Of a DNA stretch of 64,000 bases, positions 56,555-64,000 are shown one piece after another. This stretch comes from Ramlibacter algicola. Lineage in GTDB: Bacteria; Pseudomonadota; Gammaproteobacteria; Burkholderiales; Burkholderiaceae_C. The DNA lies in assembly GCF_016641735.1 (NCBI RefSeq), contig NZ_JAEDAO010000001.1:310001-374000 (forward strand), given 5' to 3'. Position numbers and translations under genes: made by a program. Within the stretch, counting starts at the first letter, position 1; the number at the start of each line of letters is the position of its first letter. The notes under the pieces were generated by a model. It had not been told where the DNA came from. It worked only from the letters and a program-made list of their open reading frames with translations, and did no database searches.

Positions 56555-57952
56555 ATGAACACCGAGCTTCCCTACTCGCTGTACGCCGAGCGCCGCGCGC
56601 GCGTGGCCCGGGCCATCGGCCCCGACGGCATCGCCCTGGTCCCCACCGCGCCGGAGCGGCAGCGCAATCGCGACAGCGACTTCCTGTTCCGGCACGACAG
56701 CTACTTCTATTACCTGACGGGCTTCACCGAGCCGAACGCCTGGCTGGTGATCACCGGCGACGGGGCCAGCACGCTGTTCTGCGCGCCCAAGGACCTGGAA
56801 CGCGAGATCTGGGACGGCTACCGCTTGGGCCCGGAGTCGGCGCCCGAGACGCTGGGCGTGCAGGCCGCCCGCTCGATCGACGAGCTCGAGGCGCAGCTGC
56901 CGAAGCTGCTCGAGAACCGCGACGCCGTCTGGTACCCGTTCGCAATCCACGAAGGCCTGGAAGCCCGCGTCGGCGGCTGGCTGAACAAGGTGCGCGCCCG
57001 CGTGCGCTATGGCGCGCTGTGCCCCGAGGACCAGAAGGACCTGTGCGCGGTGCTGGACGAGATGCGCCTGGTCAAGGACCCGCACGAGCAGGACATCATG
57101 CGGCGCGCCGCGCGCATCAGCGCCCATGCGCACATCCGCGCGATGAAGCTGTCGGCGCGCATGCTGCGCGAGGGCAAGGACGTGCGCGAGTACCACCTCG
57201 ACGCCGAACTGCTGCACGAATTCCGCCTGGGCGGCTCCCAGTACCCCGCCTACAGCTCCATCGTCGCCGCCGGCGCCAATGCCTGCGTGCTGCACTACCG
57301 CGCCGCCGACACGCCCGTGCGCGCCGGCGAGCTGGTGCTGATCGATGCGGGCTGCGAGCTCGATGGCTACGCCAGCGACATCACCCGCACCTTCCCGGCC
57401 GACGGCAAGTTCACCGGCCCGCAGCGCACGCTGTACGACCTGGTGCTCGCGTCGCAGGAAGCGGCGGTCGCCGTCACGAAGGAGGGCGCCCGCTTCAACG
57501 ACCCGCACGAGGCGACGGTCAAGGTGCTGGCGCAGGGCATGCTGGACGTCGGCCTGCTCGATCGCAACAAGGTCGGCACGGTGGACGACGTCATCGAGAG
57601 CCGCGCGTACTTCCAGTTCTACATGCACCGCACGGGCCACTGGCTCGGGATGGACGTGCACGACTGCGGCAGCTACGTCGAGCCCAGCCAGGTCGGCGAG
57701 GTCAGCGAGCGCAAGGACCCGCTGTCGGGCGAGATGATCAAGAACCGCCCCAGCCGCATCCTGCGCCCGGGCATGGTGCTCACCCTCGAGCCGGGCCTCT
57801 ACGTGCGCCCCGCGCCCGGCGTGCCGGAGCAGTTCCACAACATCGGCATCCGCATCGAGGACGACGCGATCGTCACCGCCACCGGCTGCGAGCTGATCAC
57901 GCGCGACGTGCCGGTGCGCGCCGACGAGATCGAAGCCCTGATGCGGGCCTGA
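56555..57952 (+). CDS. pepP: Xaa-Pro aminopeptidase (aminopeptidase P II)
   Basis: A 465-residue cytoplasmic metallopeptidase that removes N-terminal residues preceding proline. The N-terminal domain (1 to about 170) includes the family segment DSDFLFRHDSYFYYLTGF. The pita-bread catalytic domain has Mn ligands in DAGCELDGYASDITRTFP (two Asp), HRTGHWLGMDVHD (His), LEPGLYV (Glu) and IRIEDD (Glu). The length fits E. coli PepP (441) with a small insertion. The start ATG 56555 matches MNTELPYSLYAERR; no clear ribosome site is present. Confidence 0.95.
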   Translation: MNTELPYSLYAERRARVARAIGPDGIALVPTAPERQRNRDSDFLFRHDSYFYYLTGFTEPNAWLVITGDGASTLFCAPKDLEREIWDGYRLGPESAPETLGVQAARSIDELEAQLPKLLENRDAVWYPFAIHEGLEARVGGWLNKVRARVRYGALCPEDQKDLCAVLDEMRLVKDPHEQDIMRRAARISAHAHIRAMKLSARMLREGKDVREYHLDAELLHEFRLGGSQYPAYSSIVAAGANACVLHYRAADTPVRAGELVLIDAGCELDGYASDITRTFPADGKFTGPQRTLYDLVLASQEAAVAVTKEGARFNDPHEATVKVLAQGMLDVGLLDRNKVGTVDDVIESRAYFQFYMHRTGHWLGMDVHDCGSYVEPSQVGEVSERKDPLSGEMIKNRPSRILRPGMVLTLEPGLYVRPAPGVPEQFHNIGIRIEDDAIVTATGCELITRDVPVRADEIEALMRA

Positions 57953-57984
57953 GCCCCGCGGGCGGCGAGGCAGGACCGCGGTCC

Positions 57985-57990
57985 TACAAT
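57985..57990 (+). promoter_or_regulatory. -10 element (TACAAT) of maeB
   Basis: TACAAT lies 53 bases before ATG 58044. GAGGAGA in between is a strong ribosome site, so this gene has a normal leader. Confidence 0.45.
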
Positions 57991-58043
57991 CGCCGCCCAT
58001 TCCGCGCGGACCGCAGGCGGCGGCGCGCCCCGAGGAGACAAGC

Positions 58044-60356
<2,313 letters not shown>

Positions 60357-60573
60357 AGCCAAACCGGCGAGCGGGCGCTCACTTGAGCGGACCGCTGCCG
60401 GGCTGGGAAAGGCCTTTCGCCTTGCCCAAAAAATGGGCAGCCGCTTGCCTTTTGTGACTGGATCGTTCACACTTGCGGGCTGAATTTTCCGGGTTAACCC
60501 GAGCATGAAGCCCCGCTCGGAGCGACCCGGAAGGCGTCCAAGGTCACCCCCGAAGGCCCCCCTCTCCACCTGC

Positions 60574-60978
60574 ATGCCGCGCTCGGCAGCCATCAAGTTC
60601 GCGCTCACTAGCTTCTTGTTGGCATCGGCGCTTGCCGGCTTCGCGCCGGTGCAGGCGAGGGGATCCCAGGAATACCGCGCCGCGCGCGAGCCGTCCACGA
60701 TTGCCGTGGCCGACCTGCCGCGGCAAGGCCGGGCGACCTACGAACTGATCCGCCAAGGCGGTCCGTTCCCGTACGACAAGGACGGCTCGGTGTTCGGCAA
60801 CCGCGAGCGACTGCTCCCGGCGGCCCCGCGCGGTTACTGGCGCGAATACACCGTGGCGACGCCAGGTTCGCGCGACCGGGGGGCCCGGCGCATCGTGTGC
60901 GGCGGCCCGCAACGGCGGCCGGACGCTTGTTTCTACACCGCTGACCACTACGCCAGTTTTCGCAAGATCGTGGAGTGA
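60574..60978 (+). CDS. Secreted barnase-like ribonuclease (N1/T1 family)
   Basis: A 134-residue protein with a signal peptide (about 1-28, ending VQA) and a microbial RNase domain. Family landmarks are GGPFPYDKDGSVFGNRERLLP, the catalytic Glu in REYTV, Arg in RGARRIV and His in TADHYASF, the Glu-Arg-His triad of barnase. An extra CGGPQRRPDAC loop contributes two cysteines, likely a disulfide. It would cut single-stranded RNA after guanine. ATG 60574 fits the signal peptide; ATG 60505 would add a basic 23-residue extension. Its inhibitor follows six bases downstream. A toxin or nutrient-scavenging role is possible. The 60357-60573 spacer holds only weak hairpins. Confidence 0.85.
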   Translation: MPRSAAIKFALTSFLLASALAGFAPVQARGSQEYRAAREPSTIAVADLPRQGRATYELIRQGGPFPYDKDGSVFGNRERLLPAAPRGYWREYTVATPGSRDRGARRIVCGGPQRRPDACFYTADHYASFRKIVE

Positions 60979-60984
60979 CCCCAA

Positions 60985-61458
60985 ATGAAGCGGGACATGT
61001 TTTTGACATCCATGGAAAGAGACGCGGAGATGGATCCTTCCCTTCGCACCGACATCGCCGACACGCCCCTCAAGGGTGTGCGCAGCAACATCGTGCAGTC
61101 GATCCGCGCGTTCCGCGTGCAGGACCTGCAGGACACGGCGCGCTCGCTCGGCCAGCATTTCCTCTACGCCAACCTGGCCAACGCGCAGACCAAGCAGGAC
61201 GTCCTCGACCTGCTGGCCCAGCAATTCATGCTGCCCGCGCACTTCGGCAAGAACTTCGACGCGCTGTACGACTGCATGACCGACCCGGTCCACAAGTCGG
61301 GCCCGCAGCCGGGCTTCATCGTCGTGCTGGAGCAGATCCCGGCGACCCTGAAGTTCGACAAGGAAGCGCGCGAGCAGCTGCTGGACATCTTCCGCGACAC
61401 GGCCGACTACTGGGCCGACCGGAAGGTGCCATTCAGGTGCTTCTATTCTTTTCTGTAG
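60985..61458 (+). CDS. Barstar-family ribonuclease inhibitor
   Basis: A 157-residue barstar homologue. The core (about 40-157) has FGKNFDALYDCMTDPV, the helix-loop that plugs the barnase active site, then GFIVVLEQIP and the family ending ADYWADRKVPFRCFYSFL. The N-terminal 35 residues are extra. As barstar does, it should bind and neutralise the cytoplasmic pool of the cognate ribonuclease encoded just upstream. The start ATG 60985 follows GGAG (60972) that overlaps the RNase stop; ATG 61012 is an alternative. Confidence 0.9.
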   Translation: MKRDMFLTSMERDAEMDPSLRTDIADTPLKGVRSNIVQSIRAFRVQDLQDTARSLGQHFLYANLANAQTKQDVLDLLAQQFMLPAHFGKNFDALYDCMTDPVHKSGPQPGFIVVLEQIPATLKFDKEAREQLLDIFRDTADYWADRKVPFRCFYSFL

Positions 61459-61646
61459 CCCGTTCTGCACAAGCCGGCCAAGCAGAACGGGCCAACGAGG
61501 CCCAAGGCACCGAAGCTCCCGCCGCCGCTCCCGCGGTGACGGAAGGCGGCGAGAAAATGCCCACCGACAAGCTGGTGGACGTCTCGCCGCTGGCGCTGCG
61601 CATGAGCAGCCCCTTCAATGCAGGTTACTGGCTCGCCGCGGCGTAA
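61437..61646 (+). CDS. Possible small protein after barstar (69 residues)
   Basis: An open reading frame from GTG 61437 overlaps the barstar end and runs to TAA 61646, with GGAAGG ten bases before the start. The product is Ala-rich with a Leu/Phe start (MLLFFSVARSAQAG) and ends MSSPFNAGYWLAAA. An internal ATG at 61557 would give a 29-residue peptide. It lies just ahead of a strong terminator, so it is within the barnase-barstar transcript. I recognise no family and it may not be translated. Confidence 0.3.
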   Translation: MLLFFSVARSAQAGQAERANEAQGTEAPAAAPAVTEGGEKMPTDKLVDVSPLALRMSSPFNAGYWLAAA

Positions 61647-61667
61647 GCGCCCCGCGAGCCCACCACG

Positions 61668-61692
61668 AGCCCGGCTTCGGCCGGGCTTTTTC
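61668..61692 (+). terminator. Rho-independent terminator after the barnase-barstar operon
   Basis: An eight-bp stem AGCCCGGC / GCCGGGCT around the stable tetraloop TTCG is followed by TTTTC. It lies 21 bases after the small ORF stop and just before the convergent rsmA end. Confidence 0.9.
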
Positions 61693-61703
61693 ATTGCCGC
61701 GCG

Positions 61704-62483
61704 TCAGAGCGCCTGCGCCAGCGCGACGTACTCGGCCACCGGCACTTCCTCGGCACGCCGCTGCAGGTCGAAGCTGCCGGTGAAGCCCTGGGCTTCGAGC
61801 CAGGGACCCAGGGCGTGGCGCAGCAGCTTTCGCCGCTGGCTGAAGGCGGCCTGCACCAGTTGCGACAGCCGCGTCGAGTCGACCACCGCAGGCTGCGCAT
61901 GCGGCACCATGCGCACGACCGCGCTGTCGACGCGGGGCGGCGGATCGAACGCCTCCGGCGGCACGAACAGCACGTCCTCCATCGCGTAGCGCCACTGCAG
62001 CATCACGGACAGCCGTCCGTAGTCGGATGTCGCCGGTTCCGCCACCATGCGGTCGATCACTTCCTTCTGCAGCATGAAGTGCTGGTCGCGCACCGCGTCC
62101 ACCTGGCCGAGCAGGTGGAACAGGATCGGCGTCGAGATGTTGTAGGGCAGGTTGCCCACCACCCGCAGCGGCTGGCCGGCGGCCTGCGCCAGCGCGCGGA
62201 AGTCCACCTGCAGCACGTCGGCCTCGACCACCTGCAATTGCGGGTGCGCGCGCAACCGCGCGGCGAGGTCGCGATCGAGTTCGATCACCGCCAGGCGCCC
62301 AAGGCGCTCCACCAACGGCTGCGTCAGCGCCGCGAGGCCTGGCCCGATCTCGACCATCGCGTCGCCGGGTCGGGGCGCGATCGCGCGCACGATGCCGTCG
62401 ATGACGGCCGGGTCGGTCAGGAAGTGCTGGCCGAAGCGCTTGCGCGGCACGTGCGCGCCGGAGTTGCGGGGCCGCTGCGGCAT
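61704..62483 (-). CDS. rsmA: 16S rRNA (adenine(1518)-N(6)/adenine(1519)-N(6))-dimethyltransferase
   Basis: A 259-residue RNA methyltransferase that dimethylates two adjacent adenines in the 3' hairpin of 16S rRNA during 30S assembly. It starts near [19 protein letters not shown], with SAM motif [15 protein letters not shown], acidic loop ELDRDLAA, and catalytic NLPYNIST (the N-L-P-Y motif). The lptD-surA-rsmA order is the E. coli order except that pdxA is absent between surA and rsmA. Confidence 0.97.
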   Translation of the reverse strand: MPQRPRNSGAHVPRKRFGQHFLTDPAVIDGIVRAIAPRPGDAMVEIGPGLAALTQPLVERLGRLAVIELDRDLAARLRAHPQLQVVEADVLQVDFRALAQAAGQPLRVVGNLPYNISTPILFHLLGQVDAVRDQHFMLQKEVIDRMVAEPATSDYGRLSVMLQWRYAMEDVLFVPPEAFDPPPRVDSAVVRMVPHAQPAVVDSTRLSQLVQAAFSQRRKLLRHALGPWLEAQGFTGSFDLQRRAEEVPVAEYVALAQAL

Positions 62484-62517
62484 GGGTCGTGGCGGGCGCC
62501 GCGGCGCCCGCGGGTGG

Positions 62518-63873
62518 TCAGGTCGGGGGATCGCGGAATTCGACGTACGCCTTGCCGCGCGTTTCCTGCGCCCAGTGGGCGTACGCCTCGTCCAGCTTCT
62601 TCTCGCGAACGATGTTGCGGATCAGCTCGCGTTGCTCGCGTTCGGTCAGCTTGGTCTGGCGACGTTCCATGACCTGGATCAGGTGCACGCCGAAGCGCGA
62701 CACGACAGGCGCCGACACTTCGCCCGGGGACAGGCCGTTCATCACGTCCTCGAACTCGGGCACGAAGTCACCGGGGTTGACCCAGCCCAGGTCGCCGCCG
62801 CGCGACGCGCTCGCGTCCTGCGAGAACTCGCGCGCCAACGCCGCGAAGTCGGCGCTGCCGCCGGCGATCCGGCGCTTGTAGTCTGCGAGCCGCTCGCGCG
62901 CCTGCGCCTCGGTCAGCTGCGGCCCGGTGCGCAGCAGGATGTGGCGCGGGTGCGTCTGCGTCACCATCAGGCTCGGCAGCCCGGCCTGCCGCCGTTCCAG
63001 CACCTTCAGCACGTGAAAGCCGGCGCCCGACTGCACGACCGGGGCGACGGCCCCAGGCTGCAGCGTGCGCACCGCGTCGACGAAGAGCGACGGGTAGCGG
63101 TCCGACGGCCGCAGCCCCATCTGGCCGCCGCTCTGCGCGGCGCCGGGCGCCTGCGAGAACTGCTTGGCCAGGCCGGTGAAGTCCTCGCCCTGGCGGGCGC
63201 GCTGTGCGATGCCTTCGGCCCGCGACTGCAGTTCGCGCACCTGCTGCTCGGAGGCGTTCTCCGGCACGACGACCAGGATGTGGCCGAGGTTCAGCTCCAG
63301 GTTCGACGGATCGTTCGCGGCGCCCTGCTGCTCGCGGATGTACTGGTCGATGTCGGCCTCGCTGACGCGCACCTTGGCCTCGACCTCGCGGCCGCGCAGG
63401 CGCTGCAGCGTCAGCTGGCTGCGCAGGTCCTCGCGGAACGACGCGGGGGACGTGCCTTCCTGCTGCATCTGCCGCCGCAGCTGCGCCACGTTCATGTCGT
63501 ACTGGCGAGCGAAGTTCTGCTCGGCCTGGTCGACCTGCGCGTCGTCGATGCGGATGCCGGTCTCGGCCGCCAGCTGCAGCTGGGCCTTCTCGCTGATCAG
63601 GCGTTCCAGCACGACCCGCGCGAGCTCCGCGCGTGGCGGCATGGCCGCGCCCTGCTGCGCGAGTTGCTGCTCGAAGCGCAGCAGGCGCGTGCGCACCTCG
63701 CTGTTGGTGATCGGCTCGGCGTTGACGACAGCGACGATGTAGTCAGCCGCCCGCGGGCCGGTGTCGGCGCGGGACGGGGCCAGCTGCGGGCTGGGTCGCA
63801 GCTGCGCGGCCACCGGCAGCGCAAGGACGGCCGTCGCGCAGGCGAGCACGAGGGCGGGGACACGTTGGATCAT
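62518..63873 (-). CDS. surA: Periplasmic chaperone and peptidyl-prolyl isomerase SurA
   Basis: A 451-residue periplasmic protein. A signal peptide (1 to about 23, ending VAA) is followed by the SurA N-terminal chaperone helices (about 40-180, [20 protein letters not shown]) and two parvulin domains (about 190-300, [13 protein letters not shown]; about 305-415, [15 protein letters not shown] and [19 protein letters not shown]). A C-terminal helix completes the core. SurA escorts outer-membrane proteins, including LptD encoded just upstream, to the BAM complex. Only the second parvulin domain looks fully canonical. The start ATG 63873 lies 13 bases after lptD's stop. Confidence 0.97.
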   Translation of the reverse strand: MIQRVPALVLACATAVLALPVAAQLRPSPQLAPSRADTGPRAADYIVAVVNAEPITNSEVRTRLLRFEQQLAQQGAAMPPRAELARVVLERLISEKAQLQLAAETGIRIDDAQVDQAEQNFARQYDMNVAQLRRQMQQEGTSPASFREDLRSQLTLQRLRGREVEAKVRVSEADIDQYIREQQGAANDPSNLELNLGHILVVVPENASEQQVRELQSRAEGIAQRARQGEDFTGLAKQFSQAPGAAQSGGQMGLRPSDRYPSLFVDAVRTLQPGAVAPVVQSGAGFHVLKVLERRQAGLPSLMVTQTHPRHILLRTGPQLTEAQARERLADYKRRIAGGSADFAALAREFSQDASASRGGDLGWVNPGDFVPEFEDVMNGLSPGEVSAPVVSRFGVHLIQVMERRQTKLTEREQRELIRNIVREKKLDEAYAHWAQETRGKAYVEFRDPPT

Positions 63874-63886
63874 CGGGTCGCGGTCT

Positions 63887-64000
63887 CTAGTCGTAGTTGC
63901 TGAACCTGCTGGGCGCCGGGAGGCCGGGATCGCGCAGGAGCTCGTAGCGGGGGATATTCTGGCGCAGCGGCTGCACCACGCTGGAGCCGAGGCGGCTGAA
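63887..64000 (-). CDS. lptD: LPS-assembly protein LptD, C-terminal end (truncated by window edge)
   Basis: Only the last 37 codons lie in the window, reading FSRLGSSVVQPLRQNIPRY then PSRFSNYD and a stop. This is the conserved C-terminal strand of LptD, the outer-membrane barrel that inserts LPS with LptE. Identity rests on this fragment plus its position directly upstream of surA, the universal lptD-surA order. Confidence 0.85.
   Translation of the reverse strand, partial: FSRLGSSVVQPLRQNIPRYELLRDPGLPAPSRFSNYD

Noticed and set aside
60400..60460. A terminator for maeB formed by GCCCA-AAAAA-TGGGC and flanking AAAGGC/GCCTTT arms
   Set aside because: The stem is only five base pairs with a loop of As and no convincing T-tract; too weak to list.

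Overview
The window is GC-rich (roughly 68-70% by eye) and densely coded, with no tRNA, rRNA, CRISPR array, insertion sequence or prophage that I can see and no gene-free stretch above 300 bases. Gene content and order (lptD-surA-rsmA, recX-recA beside sucCD, moaC/TfpX/PglL, birA-SPOR, and a large kinase/cyclase/pilus-ATPase cluster) point to a Burkholderiales betaproteobacterium, most likely Comamonadaceae (Ramlibacter- or Variovorax-like). The taxon is an inference from gene order and protein sequences, not from a search.

Layout. 1-5.8 kb: the start of a heptose-phosphate adenylyltransferase, a diiron ferritin-like protein, an exported glutathione peroxidase, a GST, purB, yaeQ and small conserved genes. 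5.8-24.2 kb: an M48 protease, the pilin accessory protein TfpX, moaC, a PglL-type oligosaccharyltransferase, and a long, mostly minus-strand surface-glycan block. That block has six or seven glycosyltransferases, a WecF-like enzyme, an ABC flippase, and a membrane glycosyltransferase that appears split by a frameshift. It lies directly downstream of pilA. 24.3-34.8 kb: pilA behind a textbook sigma-54 promoter, then a six-gene signalling block: CHASE2 Ser/Thr kinase, PP2C phosphatase, FHA protein, CHASE2 adenylate cyclase, cyclic-nucleotide phosphodiesterase and a GAF-GspE/PilB-type ATPase. This is the most system-like part of the window. 35-44.6 kb: sucCD, argC, a histidine kinase with no adjacent regulator, recX-recA with a LexA box, a MarR regulator and a two-component pair. 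44.6-50.3 kb: GST, SPOR protein, birA and a SET-domain methyltransferase, divergent across a 26-bp Z-DNA-type palindrome from a topoisomerase III fused to a lysine-rich tail and a SWIB domain. 50.3-64 kb: GNAT, a second adenylate cyclase, gap, tkt, a SpeD-like protein lacking the usual catalytic cysteine, murU, pepP, maeB, a barnase/barstar pair, rsmA, surA and the 3' end of lptD.

How the parts may work together (inference). PilA, TfpX, PglL, the flippase and the glycosyltransferases would make and glycosylate type IV pili. The kinase/phosphatase/FHA and cyclase/phosphodiesterase pairs could set two reversible signals, protein phosphorylation and cAMP, that converge on the GAF-carrying pilus-type ATPase. 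A Thr-centred motif repeated in the kinase tail and in the FHA protein supports a direct kinase-FHA link. The SET and TopB-SWIB pair is a separate, chromatin-like module.
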